DNA of 64,000 nucleotides from a bacterium 210820-DFI.6.37 (GCA_020558355.1 JAJCKG010000009.1:62001-126000); one strand, 5' to 3'; counted from the first letter of the stretch, positions 1 to 8,326 are shown. A program made the numbers and translations. The notes: a model not told the origin generated them from the letters alone.

Positions 1-42
1 ACTGGTAGACAAAATCTAGCAAAGGAATATAGGAGGGTTAGT

Positions 43-1098
43 ATGTTAATTAAAAGTGACCGATTAAAAGGGATTATCCAGAGGGCATATGATTGTAAAC
101 CGCCAACGAAGGATGAAGTGAAATTTATGTTGGAATTTGATGAGACATCTATGGAAGCAAAGCTAATCCGAGCAACCGCTGATGATATTATCAGAAATAA
201 CAGCGACAATTCTGCTATTATCCTTGGACAGATTGGTGTGGATATAATGAAATGCCCTGGTGGATGTAAATTCTGTACTTTCGGAGATGATCATACAGAG
301 TTTGAACCGATGCGCATAAGCGATGATGAGTTGCGAATAAAGGTACATAACTTTGTAAAAGGTGGGGACCTTTACGGATTATATTTGATGACAATGCATG
401 AATATGAGCTTCCAGTGCTTTTAAACGCAGTGAAAACCGCAAGGGAAATAACGCCCGATACAACTCAGATATGGGTGAATATCGGAGATACAGATACTGA
501 TACTTTCAAAGAACTGAAGAAGAATGGGGTTACAGGTGTTTATCATGTGTGCAGGCTTAATGAAGGAATTGATACAAAGCTCAAGCCTGAAGACCGGATA
601 CATACTATGGATAACGCGCTTGAAGCCGGTCTTGAACTTTATACATGTCTGGAACCAATTGGGCCTGAACATACACCAGAGATGCTGGCTGATCATATGT
701 TTATTGGAATAGAAAGGGGAATTTATCAGCATGCGGCTATGCGAAGAGTCGCGGTTCCTGGAACACCTTTGGCAAAGCGCGGACAGATCAGTGAGCTCAG
801 GCTTGCGCAGATTGTAGCGATTGTAGGTCTTGCGTCATTTATGGTACCAACTATGGCTTATCTTGGCGTTCATGAACCGAATACGCTTGGATATACCTCA
901 GGGGCCAATATCATTACAGCCGAAAGCGGGTACAATCCGAGGGATAGCAATGGCGATACATCGAAAGGACGCGGTATGGATATGGACGCCTGCCGAAAAA
1001 TGATGCTGGAATGTGGTTTTTCGTATCTCAGAAGGGGCGATGAATCAAAGATTCCGCTTACTTTGGATTATATAATGGAAAAAGCTAGTGAAATATAA
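43..1098 (+). CDS. Radical SAM enzyme, BioB/PylB-like (copy A)
   Basis: 351 residues with a CX3CX2C radical SAM cluster motif (CPGGCKFC; C71, C75, C78), which binds the 4Fe-4S cluster and S-adenosylmethionine to make a 5'-deoxyadenosyl radical. The downstream barrel resembles the BioB/HydE/PylB group, with EPIGPEHT near residue 205 and an NPRD...GDT stretch near the C-terminus that are also present in copy B (6222-7193). The start has a good ribosome site (AGGAGGG, 8 bases upstream). The gene leads a row of closely spaced genes for two ABC transporters. The specific reaction is not known. A PylB-like role (lysine to methylornithine) is an inference from the PylSc homologue downstream; a biotin-synthase-like or other mutase reaction is equally open. 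Confidence 0.8.
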   Translation: MLIKSDRLKGIIQRAYDCKPPTKDEVKFMLEFDETSMEAKLIRATADDIIRNNSDNSAIILGQIGVDIMKCPGGCKFCTFGDDHTEFEPMRISDDELRIKVHNFVKGGDLYGLYLMTMHEYELPVLLNAVKTAREITPDTTQIWVNIGDTDTDTFKELKKNGVTGVYHVCRLNEGIDTKLKPEDRIHTMDNALEAGLELYTCLEPIGPEHTPEMLADHMFIGIERGIYQHAAMRRVAVPGTPLAKRGQISELRLAQIVAIVGLASFMVPTMAYLGVHEPNTLGYTSGANIITAESGYNPRDSNGDTSKGRGMDMDACRKMMLECGFSYLRRGDESKIPLTLDYIMEKASEI

Positions 1099-1107
1099 GC
1101 AGTTGCT

Positions 1108-2088
1108 ATGATAGAAATAAGAAAAGATAGAAAACTGGAAAAACAAGAAATACTTATTGGGCTGGTACCACTGGGAACGCTGGCAGTGATTTACGCGGCG
1201 CATACTCTGACACCTAATGTATATCCTGAGGATTATGAGGCAACGATTTATCCTTTGTTCTTACAGATTTGCATGATAGTATACGGGGCGTTTGCGGCAG
1301 GAGCGTGTTATTTCAGAAGACTGAAGGCCAAACTTTTACATTTGTCATGGCTGCTGTCAGTATTGTTCATACTTATTGAGTTCCTGGATATTGCGACGCT
1401 AAAAACTGGATGGCTGGAACTTCCGTTCATACCAAGTCCCGATAAAATTCTGGCAACTGCAGTAAATCAGTATGCCATATTGACAGAAAGCTTTGTCGCG
1501 TCAATGAAATTGCTTTTCACAGGCTTGTTTTTTGGAGTGATTACAGGCCTTCTATCAGGGGTGCTGATTGGATGGAGCAAAATATGCAATTATTGGTTTA
1601 CTCCGGTAATGAAAATAATCGGGCCAATGCCATCGGCCGCGTGGCTTCCTATAGTTATGGTGATTTTTCCTACTGGTCATGCGGCAGGAGTATTTCTGAT
1701 AGCGCTTAGCGTATGGTTCCCTTTGACATTAAATTTCAGTTCGGCGATCCGGAATACAGATAAGCGCTTGATTGAGACCGCAAGGGTATTAGGAGCAAGC
1801 GAACAATATATTCTTTTGCGTGTTGCTATACCGGCGGCAGTACCATCCATATTTACGGGACTGTTTATGGGGTTTTCTATGTCTTTTGGGGCGCTTGTAG
1901 TGGCAGAGATGCTTGGTGTAAAAGCGGGACTTGGCTGGTATATTTCATGGTCGCAATCGTGGGCGGAGTATGGCAGATTGTTTTTTACTGTTCTGATTTT
2001 TATTATAATATTCTCTCTGCTGATGAGTCTGCTTTTTAAAGTACGAGATAAACTGTTGAAATGGCAGAAAGGATCTGTAAGATGGTAG
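1108..2088 (+). CDS. ABC transporter permease, NitT/TauT (SsuC) type
   Basis: 326 residues, membrane protein. The N-terminal 110 residues form several hydrophobic segments preceding the standard BPD_transp_1 domain, which is longer than usual for SsuC/TauC. The cytoplasmic EAA loop (ETARVLGASEQYILLRVAIP, about residues 221-240) that docks on the ATPase is clear. It starts ten bases after the radical SAM gene with no obvious Shine-Dalgarno sequence, suggesting translational coupling, and ends in TAG inside the start region of the ATPase gene. It would form the channel of an importer for a small organic solute together with the next two genes. The family handles nitrate, sulfonates, pyrimidine precursors and similar compounds, so the substrate cannot be read from the sequence. 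Confidence 0.88.
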   Translation: MIEIRKDRKLEKQEILIGLVPLGTLAVIYAAHTLTPNVYPEDYEATIYPLFLQICMIVYGAFAAGACYFRRLKAKLLHLSWLLSVLFILIEFLDIATLKTGWLELPFIPSPDKILATAVNQYAILTESFVASMKLLFTGLFFGVITGLLSGVLIGWSKICNYWFTPVMKIIGPMPSAAWLPIVMVIFPTGHAAGVFLIALSVWFPLTLNFSSAIRNTDKRLIETARVLGASEQYILLRVAIPAAVPSIFTGLFMGFSMSFGALVVAEMLGVKAGLGWYISWSQSWAEYGRLFFTVLIFIIIFSLLMSLLFKVRDKLLKWQKGSVRW

Positions 2089-2840
2089 AACAGTGGAAAT
2101 TAAAGGTTGAACATATCTATCGCTCCTATGAAAATTGTGAGGCGCGGGTGGAAGTTCTAAATGATTTTAATATGGAAGTATCCTATGGAGAGAGCGTAGC
2201 TATTGTAGGACCTTCAGGCTGTGGGAAATCTACATTTCTTAGGCTTGTTGCAGGGCTGGATAAACCGGAGCGCGGAAGAATCCTATACGATGGAATTGAA
2301 ATAAATGAGACAGATCCCAATCGAGGTTTTGTCTTTCAGGAACCCAACCTTTTTCCGTGGCTGACGGTAAAAGATAATGTAGGATTTGGATTGAAAGCCA
2401 GAAAGGTTTTTAAGGAAAAGAAGAGAAAGATACAGGAATACATAGACCTTGTTGGACTTTCAGGATTTGAAGAGGCGTTTCCATATCAGCTTTCAGGAGG
2501 CATGGCAAGCAGGGCTTCACTTGCAAGAACATTCATACAAGAGCCCGGGGTGATACTACTCGATGAGCCCTTGAGCGCGCTGGACGCTTTTACAAAAGAG
2601 TCCATACAGAATGAGATACTGAAAATCTGGAAGAAAAATAAGCCCATTATTATTTTGGTCACTCACGATATTGAGGAAGCTGTTTATTTGAGTGACAGAA
2701 TTCTTGTCATGTCAGACAGACCAGGAAAAATTATTGGCCAAGTGATGGTCGGTATCGACCATCCAAGGGATCGTACTTCAACCGAATTTGTAGCCAAAAG
2801 GAAAGAAATACTCGAGATACTTAAAAATAAAAATGAATGA
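2082..2840 (+). CDS. ABC transporter ATP-binding protein, NitT/TauT (SsuB) type
   Basis: About 252 residues. Walker A is GPSGCGKST (about residues 43-51), the Q-loop lies in FVFQEPNLFPW, the signature is LSGGM followed by ASRASLAR instead of the usual RQR, and Walker B is VILLDEP with a D-loop SALD and switch His in VTHD. This is the energy-coupling subunit for the permease and lipoprotein beside it. I chose the ATG at 2082 because AAGGA stands about nine bases before it; an upstream in-frame ATG at 2061 lacks a ribosome site. The chosen start overlaps the permease stop by seven bases, implying coupled translation. Confidence 0.87.
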   Translation: MVEQWKLKVEHIYRSYENCEARVEVLNDFNMEVSYGESVAIVGPSGCGKSTFLRLVAGLDKPERGRILYDGIEINETDPNRGFVFQEPNLFPWLTVKDNVGFGLKARKVFKEKKRKIQEYIDLVGLSGFEEAFPYQLSGGMASRASLARTFIQEPGVILLDEPLSALDAFTKESIQNEILKIWKKNKPIIILVTHDIEEAVYLSDRILVMSDRPGKIIGQVMVGIDHPRDRTSTEFVAKRKEILEILKNKNE

Positions 2841-2855
2841 TAAATGGAGGAAAAA

Positions 2856-3860
2856 ATGAAAAAGAAATTAGTTTTGATTGCGGTAATAACAATGCTTATA
2901 GCAATGATGGCGCTTACAGGATGTGGGAGTAATGAGGATACGGATTCAACAGCGTCCGGCGATATGATACCATGTAAGATCGGTTACTGGGGAGGAACTT
3001 GTGAAGCGCCGATCTATATTGCCAATGAACTTGGATATTTTAAGGAATGCGGAGTGAATCCAGAATTATTTGTGATTTCGGAAGATACAACAACGCTTAT
3101 GGCAAAAGGAGAACTGGATTGCTATGAACTTACGCCTGACCAGTTCATGCCTATTAAAAATGGAATGAAAGTAAAAATTATAGATTCTCTGCACAAAGGC
3201 TGTATTCAGGGAGCGGCAACAGTAGAAAGTGGAATTAAATCTGTAAAAGATCTTGAAGGTAAAAAAGTGGGGATTACAAATCAGGGTGAGATATGCCAGA
3301 TACAGGTAGCTTCACAAATGGTTAAAGAGGGCTGTGATCCTGATAAAGTTGAATGGCTTAATTACCCAAACGCGGAAAAACAGCTGGCGATGGAAAAAGG
3401 TGAAATCGACGCTTTTGTATCCTATGACCCTTTTGCTGAAATGGCAGTAAATGATGGACATGTAAAGTTTTTTTCAAATACATTCGATGATGGCTTAAAA
3501 GAGTATCTCTGCTGTTTTATCGGACTCAATGAAACAGCAATGGAAAAATACCCTGAGTTGGCGGAGCGACTGTCAGCGGCATTCAAAATGGCATGCGATT
3601 ATCTGGAAAAAGAACCAAAAGCCGCAGCTGAATTAATTATGGAAAAAGAATACATAACAGGAGATTCAGCTCTGAATGCCAAGCTGATTGATGATTACAC
3701 ATGGATTGCGGGAGATGAGGAAGTTCTTTATGACAGCGCGGAAGAAATATGGCGTCAAATTTATCGCGCTGGGGCGCTGGATGAAGAGATATCAGAAAGC
3801 GAACTTGACAGTTGGATTGGAGAGATGGTAAACAAGATGGTCGTATATAAAGGAAAATAA
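2856..3860 (+). CDS. ABC transporter substrate-binding lipoprotein (NMT1/SsuA-like)
   Basis: 334 residues. The signal peptide ends in a lipobox LTGC with the lipidated Cys at residue 23, so the protein is tethered outside the membrane. The mature part has the family features KIGYWGGTCEAPIYIANELG near its start and KSVKDLEGKKVGI mid-protein, typical of NMT1/SsuA periplasmic-binding folds. The ATG at 2856 is preceded by GGAGG five bases upstream; the in-frame ATG at 2844 overlaps that ribosome site and is unlikely. The ligand is unknown. Its place between two radical SAM genes suggests uptake of a precursor or the product of that pathway, which is inference. Confidence 0.88.
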   Translation: MKKKLVLIAVITMLIAMMALTGCGSNEDTDSTASGDMIPCKIGYWGGTCEAPIYIANELGYFKECGVNPELFVISEDTTTLMAKGELDCYELTPDQFMPIKNGMKVKIIDSLHKGCIQGAATVESGIKSVKDLEGKKVGITNQGEICQIQVASQMVKEGCDPDKVEWLNYPNAEKQLAMEKGEIDAFVSYDPFAEMAVNDGHVKFFSNTFDDGLKEYLCCFIGLNETAMEKYPELAERLSAAFKMACDYLEKEPKAAAELIMEKEYITGDSALNAKLIDDYTWIAGDEEVLYDSAEEIWRQIYRAGALDEEISESELDSWIGEMVNKMVVYKGK

Positions 3861-3864
3861 CGCG

Positions 3865-4305
3865 ATGGAAAACAGAAGAGTTTGGTGTTTACTGGGCGCG
3901 CTTGCGTTTGTTGTATCAATTGCTTCCATAATGTCCGCGGTATTTATCGGGGCATGCTCTTGCGGTATTGAAACTGCCGCGGGAAGCCAGGTACCGATGA
4001 AATGTTTTTGGACAGAAAGAACAGTACTGTTTGTTTCCATAATACCAGCGGCGATTGCCGCGTGCCAGATTTTTATTAAAGAAAAAACCGCGGGATATAT
4101 TTCAGCGATAAGCTTATTAATATGTTCAGTTGTAATTATACTAATTACTTGTGACAAAGGAATAGGCGTCTGTGACGGGGAAGGTATGAATTGTAAAATT
4201 ATGGCGATTTGTGTAAGGCTAAACATGGTATTTCTTGCGGTGATCTCAATTATACAGTTGTTTTATGCGGGAAAAAGGCGCAATATTCCCAAAAGAGGAT
4301 TCTAA
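3865..4305 (+). CDS. DUF4418 family membrane protein
   Basis: 146 residues with four predicted membrane segments (about residues 7-30, 52-70, 76-96, 114-133). The loops contain several Cys residues (CSCG near 32, MKCFW near 50, GVC and MNC near 101-108). The pattern matches the DUF4418 family, small four-helix proteins usually found beside FtsX-like ABC permeases. The gene sits four bases after the lipoprotein gene and is followed by such a permease and ATPase, so it probably belongs to that complex. No biochemical function is established to my knowledge. Confidence 0.75.
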   Translation: MENRRVWCLLGALAFVVSIASIMSAVFIGACSCGIETAAGSQVPMKCFWTERTVLFVSIIPAAIAACQIFIKEKTAGYISAISLLICSVVIILITCDKGIGVCDGEGMNCKIMAICVRLNMVFLAVISIIQLFYAGKRRNIPKRGF

Positions 4306-4316
4306 GAGGCGGATAT

Positions 4317-5519
4317 ATGTTGAAACTGATTGTTCAGAATCTGGAGAAAAGAAAAATACAGACAGCGTCTATATTTTTGGCGATTGTAATTAGTACAGCT
4401 GTTTTGTTTTCCCTGCTTCTTTTATACGATGGTGTATCAAAGGGAATCGAAACGAGTGGTAAGAGAATGGGCGCGGATATTATGGTAGTTCCATCTGAAG
4501 TCGAGGGAATGATTGAAGAAACAGATTTGCTATTTACAGGAGTGCCAACAACGATTTATATGAGCGAAGATGTTGAATCGATTATTGCGGATGTAAAGGG
4601 CGTTGAAGCGACAACTGTGCAGTTTTATGGACAAACCCTCGGTTCCGCGTGCTGTTCTACTGGCACAGAGCAAAGAATTATCGGTTATGACGCTGAATCA
4701 GATTGGATAATTAAGCCATGGATAAATCAGAGTCTAAGTGGTGAACTCGGAGAAAACGAAGTGATTATAGGATGTAATGTCGGCGGATTTGAAGACGGGG
4801 AAGGAATGCTGCTTGGAAGAAAGACGCGTGCTGTGGCGGTATTGGAACCGAGTGGGACCAATCTGGATTTTTCTATCCTTGTAAATCTTGATACTGCAAG
4901 AAGTTTTTCGAAAGAGATTGAAGGTTACGACCATTTCTGGGAGAAATATGGACAGCCGGAGGAACTGATATCTGCGGTTATGGTTAAAACCACAGAAGAT
5001 AAAAAGGCTTCCGTTGCGAATCTTATAGAACTTAAAGGCGATTTTAAGTGTATCACTTCAAGTGATGTATTAGGAAATTTACAGAACCAGATGAAAGTAA
5101 TTTTTATCATTATGCTTGGAGCCGGAATTCTTCTTGGAGTTGCTTCTGTTTTTCAGCTCTTTGCCAGATTTTATTCTATGGCGTGGGAAAGAAAGTCAGA
5201 GCTGGGCCTTTATAGGGCTATGGGAGCGTCAGAGCGAGATTTGAAAATACTGATACTGGGAGAGGCCTTATTGATAACAAGCATAGGATCAATAGCGGGA
5301 CTGACAGCAGGCGCGGGTTTGTATAATCTGTTGTTATGGCTGTTAGTGGAGGAAACTGGTTTTCCGTTTATAACCCCATCGTTTCTCACAATTCTGTTGG
5401 ATGTAACCATATTGATTATCCTTGCGTGTCTGGTTGGATACTTAGCTGTTCTTGCGCCTCTCCGCCAGATTGGCAGAATCGATCCATCGATTGCAATGCG
5501 GAAAAACGATATTGACTAG
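4317..5519 (+). CDS. FtsX/MacB-like ABC permease
   Basis: 400 residues. One membrane helix near residues 18-38, a roughly 210-residue extracytoplasmic domain, then three helices in the C-terminal FtsX domain (about 262-390) containing ERKSELGLYRAMGAS, the standard coupling motif. This is the MacB/LolC type IV topology, which usually moves lipids, peptides or substrates across the envelope by a mechanotransmission mechanism rather than through a pore. The ATG at 4317 was chosen since homologous permeases begin just there and GAGG lies six bases upstream. The stop is TAG. The following ATPase is its obvious partner. Confidence 0.85.
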   Translation: MLKLIVQNLEKRKIQTASIFLAIVISTAVLFSLLLLYDGVSKGIETSGKRMGADIMVVPSEVEGMIEETDLLFTGVPTTIYMSEDVESIIADVKGVEATTVQFYGQTLGSACCSTGTEQRIIGYDAESDWIIKPWINQSLSGELGENEVIIGCNVGGFEDGEGMLLGRKTRAVAVLEPSGTNLDFSILVNLDTARSFSKEIEGYDHFWEKYGQPEELISAVMVKTTEDKKASVANLIELKGDFKCITSSDVLGNLQNQMKVIFIIMLGAGILLGVASVFQLFARFYSMAWERKSELGLYRAMGASERDLKILILGEALLITSIGSIAGLTAGAGLYNLLLWLLVEETGFPFITPSFLTILLDVTILIILACLVGYLAVLAPLRQIGRIDPSIAMRKNDID

Positions 5520-5528
5520 GAGTAAGTA

Positions 5529-6155
5529 ATGATAATAACTGCGCAAAATATATGCAAATCATATGATGAAGAAAATATTCTGGAGAATATATCCTTTTCA
5601 GTTGGACCGGGAGAATCCCTTGCGATTCTTGGAGAGTCGGGAAGGGGAAAGTCGACATTAATTTCTATTCTGGGGCTTTTGCTCCAGCCAGATTGCGGAA
5701 GAGTGCTTCTTGACGGCAGAGATATCATTGCGCTGAAGGATATAGAAAAATCAAAAATCAGAAACAAAAAGTTCGGGTTTATATTTCAGCATACGCAGCT
5801 GATTGGCTCTATTACAGTACTGGACAATGTGCTTGTCCCGGCCTTCCTTGCGGGCAGACAAGACCTGAGCCAGCGCGCAGAAGCGTTATTGGAGGAATTG
5901 GGACTTTCCCACAGAAAATATTACTATCCATATCAGCTTAGTATTGGGCAGAAGAGACGAGTGTCTTTGGCAAGAGCGCTTTTGATGGAGCCACAAATTG
6001 TATTTGCTGATGAGCCGACAAATGATCTTGATGAAGAAAATGCTGGAATTGTTGAGGAACAGCTGTTTAAGTTACTGCGGCAGCAGAGAACTTTGATTTT
6101 AGTTACCCATGATGAGACTCTGGCAAATCAGGCGCGGTATAGATTACGGCTATAG
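5529..6155 (+). CDS. ABC ATPase, LolD/MacB type
   Basis: 208 residues, a single short ATPase domain. Walker A GESGRGKST (about residues 35-43), signature LSIGQ in place of LSGGQ, Walker B IVFADEPTNDLD, and His switch in VTHD. Short length and the order permease then ATPase fit the LolD/MacB group. AGGAG stands seven bases before the start. It ends in TAG, 66 bases before the second radical SAM gene; an AT-rich weak hairpin (6169-6189) lies between them but is not a convincing terminator, so co-transcription with the next gene is likely. Confidence 0.87.
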   Translation: MIITAQNICKSYDEENILENISFSVGPGESLAILGESGRGKSTLISILGLLLQPDCGRVLLDGRDIIALKDIEKSKIRNKKFGFIFQHTQLIGSITVLDNVLVPAFLAGRQDLSQRAEALLEELGLSHRKYYYPYQLSIGQKRRVSLARALLMEPQIVFADEPTNDLDEENAGIVEEQLFKLLRQQRTLILVTHDETLANQARYRLRL

Positions 6156-6221
6156 AAGACAAGAAGAATTAAAAACCTTGAATTTTTAATAAAAAACACT
6201 TGATTATAGAGGAGGAAAGCT

Positions 6222-7193
6222 ATGGATATACAGAAATTGTTAAAAGAAGCCAGTGAGAGGGATTTAACAAAAAAGGAAGCGGTGCGGCTGCTTGAAATCG
6301 ATAATAAAAGTGATGAATTTTATGAATTGATAAAAACCGCAAACAGGATGACCAGAGAGGAATATAAGAATAAGGCGTATATCTTTTCGCAGATTGGACT
6401 AAACGCCAATCCGTGTTCAAAAAATTGTAAATTTTGTTCGATGGCTGAGAGCAATTACATGGTAGAAGGCGAATTTAGGAAGACTATGGAAGATATTGAC
6501 GATATTAAGGAAACAGTACGGAAGCTGGTGGAAGCGGGAACTCATGATGTTTTTCTTATGACGACAGCGGATTATCCAGTAGATGAGTTTATGAGAATCG
6601 GGAGGGAGGTAAATAAAATTCTTCCTGAAGGCATTCGGCTTGTGGCAAATATAGGTGATTTTGATATTGATACGGCAGATTCTCTGAAAACAGCAGGATT
6701 TACAGGGGCATATCATATTAGAAGGCTGGGAGAAGGTAAGGATACGGATATCGATCCAAAACGCAGGGTTAAGACACTGGAGGCTATTAAGGACGCGGGG
6801 TTAGAGCTTTATTACTGTGTGGAGCCAATTGGGCCGGAACATACCTACGAAGAGTTGGCTGATGAAATGCTTCGGGCAAGAGAGTATGGTGTAAAAGCTA
6901 TGGCTGTTATGCGCAGGATTCCTGTACCAGGCACACCAATGGAAGAGAAAGGAATGATCACAGCATGCGAACTAACAAAAGTGGAGGCTGTAACGCGCTT
7001 GGTAACAAAGCCGTCCCGCTCTATGAATGCCCATGAAGTTACGCCTATGACGTTGATTTCCGGTGTTAATCAGCTTTACGCCGAGGTAGGGGCAAATCCA
7101 AGAGATAATGTTGGGGATACAGCGGATAATCGGGGATATGGAGTTGCCAGAACAGTTGAGTTGATGAAAGACGCGGAATTTGAAATGGCATAA
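6222..7193 (+). CDS. Radical SAM enzyme, BioB/PylB-like (copy B)
   Basis: 323 residues with the cluster motif CSKNCKFC (C65, C69, C72). It is a diverged paralogue of copy A: both carry the AGLELY...CLEPIGPEHT-like block, an RR(I/V)xVPGTP stretch and a C-terminal NPRDxxGDT segment. AGAGGAGG lies seven bases before the ATG. Two such enzymes in one cluster could act in sequence or on two substrates. The BioB/HydE/PylB barrel predicts carbon-skeleton or sulfur-insertion radical chemistry. Identity as a methylornithine synthase is suggested only by the PylSc homologue three genes on, and the sequence is clearly not a textbook BioB. Confidence 0.8.
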   Translation: MDIQKLLKEASERDLTKKEAVRLLEIDNKSDEFYELIKTANRMTREEYKNKAYIFSQIGLNANPCSKNCKFCSMAESNYMVEGEFRKTMEDIDDIKETVRKLVEAGTHDVFLMTTADYPVDEFMRIGREVNKILPEGIRLVANIGDFDIDTADSLKTAGFTGAYHIRRLGEGKDTDIDPKRRVKTLEAIKDAGLELYYCVEPIGPEHTYEELADEMLRAREYGVKAMAVMRRIPVPGTPMEEKGMITACELTKVEAVTRLVTKPSRSMNAHEVTPMTLISGVNQLYAEVGANPRDNVGDTADNRGYGVARTVELMKDAEFEMA

Positions 7194-7259
7194 CTGAACA
7201 TATTGTGTTAAATTGAGAGCAATATCTGTATTGTGGATTTGAAATATCTTGTTGAAACA

Positions 7260-7288
7260 TTGACTCTGGAAATACCGGTTGCTAGAAT
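7260..7288 (+). promoter_or_regulatory. Sigma-A-type promoter ahead of the 47-aa ORF and PylSc homologue
   Basis: TTGACT at 7260-7265, 17-base spacer, TAGAAT at 7283-7288. This is a near-consensus housekeeping promoter within the 145-base gap after the second radical SAM gene. It implies that the small ORF and the synthetase homologue can be expressed independently of the transporter genes. Confidence 0.6.
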
Positions 7289-7338
7289 AAATGCAGGATG
7301 TTATTACCAGATAAATGAGATATTAGAGGAGAGGCGTA

Positions 7339-7482
7339 ATGGAAAAAGAAAGAGTAGATCGTATGAAAGAACTGAGTGAGAAACAGAGTACCACAGGACT
7401 GGAAGCAACAGAAAGAGAAGAACTGAGAATCCTTCAAATGGAACAGCTTTCTGAAATAATACCTGCGGAGGAAGAGGAATAA
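7339..7482 (+). CDS. Small DUF896 (YnzC)-like protein, 47 aa
   Basis: A 47-residue acidic helical protein preceded by GAGGAGAGG seven bases before its ATG. The stretch from RMKELSEKQ through GLEATEREE to LRILQ resembles the two-helix hairpin of DUF896/YnzC proteins, whose usual form is 60-80 residues with INELAKK...GLTEEE. It ends four bases before the PylSc homologue and its acidic tail coding sequence supplies that gene's ribosome site, so the two are translated as a pair. It is too short and of the wrong composition to be PylSn, the tRNA-binding subunit normally paired with PylSc. Confidence 0.65.
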   Translation: MEKERVDRMKELSEKQSTTGLEATEREELRILQMEQLSEIIPAEEEE

Positions 7483-7486
7483 TAAT

Positions 7487-8326
7487 TTGGAAACATACTC
7501 AACGGCGCAGAAGCAGCGTCTTATTGAATTGAATGCCGATGGAGCAATTATAAATCAGAAATTCGAAACTGTCGAGGAGCGAAATGCTTTTTTCAAAAAG
7601 GCGGAAAAGAGGCTTATAAAGGAAAATAAAGAAAAACTTAATAAGTTTATAGAAGAAGAGCGCCTCCCTTTGACTCTCAGCATCGAAGATTCTCTTGAAA
7701 AATGGCTAATACAGAAAGAAGCTTTTTCAAGAGTGGCAACCCCTGTTATTATTAGTGCTGATAAAGTTAGAAAGATGAATATTGATCACGATAATCACCT
7801 GCGGGAGCAGATTTTCTGGCTGGATGGCAGGAAGTGTTTGAGACCAATGCTTGCTCCTAATCTTTATGAAGTGATGCGAGATATGTATAGGGTCACAAGA
7901 AGACCAATAAGGATATTTGAAGCGGGGTCCTGCTTTAGAAAGGAATCGCAGGGCGCGCGGCATATGAATGAGTTTACTATGCTGAATCTTGTTGAACTAG
8001 CTGGTGTTAAGAACGGGGAACAAATGGAACGGCTGGAGGTTTTGGCAAGAGGCGCTATGGAGGCTCTAGAAATAGAAGATTATAAGCTTGTAAGAGAAAC
8101 TTCCGGAGTATATATCGAAACACTGGACATTGAAGTTGATGGAGTAGAGATTGCTTCAGGGGCTTACGGACCGCATCCTCTGGACGCTAACTGGGGAATC
8201 TTTGAGCCATGGGTAGGGATTGGCTTTGGACTTGAAAGAATCGCTATGGTAAAAGGAGGATATCAGACCATTAAGCATATCGGCAAAAGTATAGCCTATG
8301 TAAACGGCATTTCACTTAAGCTGTAA
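7487..8326 (+). CDS. Pyrrolysyl-tRNA synthetase catalytic-subunit (PylSc) homologue
   Basis: 279 residues, close to the 288 of Desulfitobacterium PylSc. Class II aminoacyl-tRNA synthetase motifs are intact: motif 2 FEAGSCFRKES (144-154) and motif 3 GFGLER (246-251). LRPMLAPNLY (118-127), FTMLN (163-167) and W242 match the pyrrolysine pocket of PylS; the N-terminal QRLIELN block (10-16), which touches tRNA in bacterial PylSc, is also kept. Differences are seen: the position of Methanosarcina mazei C348 is Val169, and the Tyr-Gly-Asp of the Y384 loop is Tyr209-Ile-Glu. The start is TTG behind GGAGGAAGAGG. No pylSn, pylC, pylD or tRNA-Pyl is visible nearby. It may charge tRNA-Pyl encoded elsewhere, or activate a different amino acid. 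Confidence 0.88.
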   Translation: METYSTAQKQRLIELNADGAIINQKFETVEERNAFFKKAEKRLIKENKEKLNKFIEEERLPLTLSIEDSLEKWLIQKEAFSRVATPVIISADKVRKMNIDHDNHLREQIFWLDGRKCLRPMLAPNLYEVMRDMYRVTRRPIRIFEAGSCFRKESQGARHMNEFTMLNLVELAGVKNGEQMERLEVLARGAMEALEIEDYKLVRETSGVYIETLDIEVDGVEIASGAYGPHPLDANWGIFEPWVGIGFGLERIAMVKGGYQTIKHIGKSIAYVNGISLKL

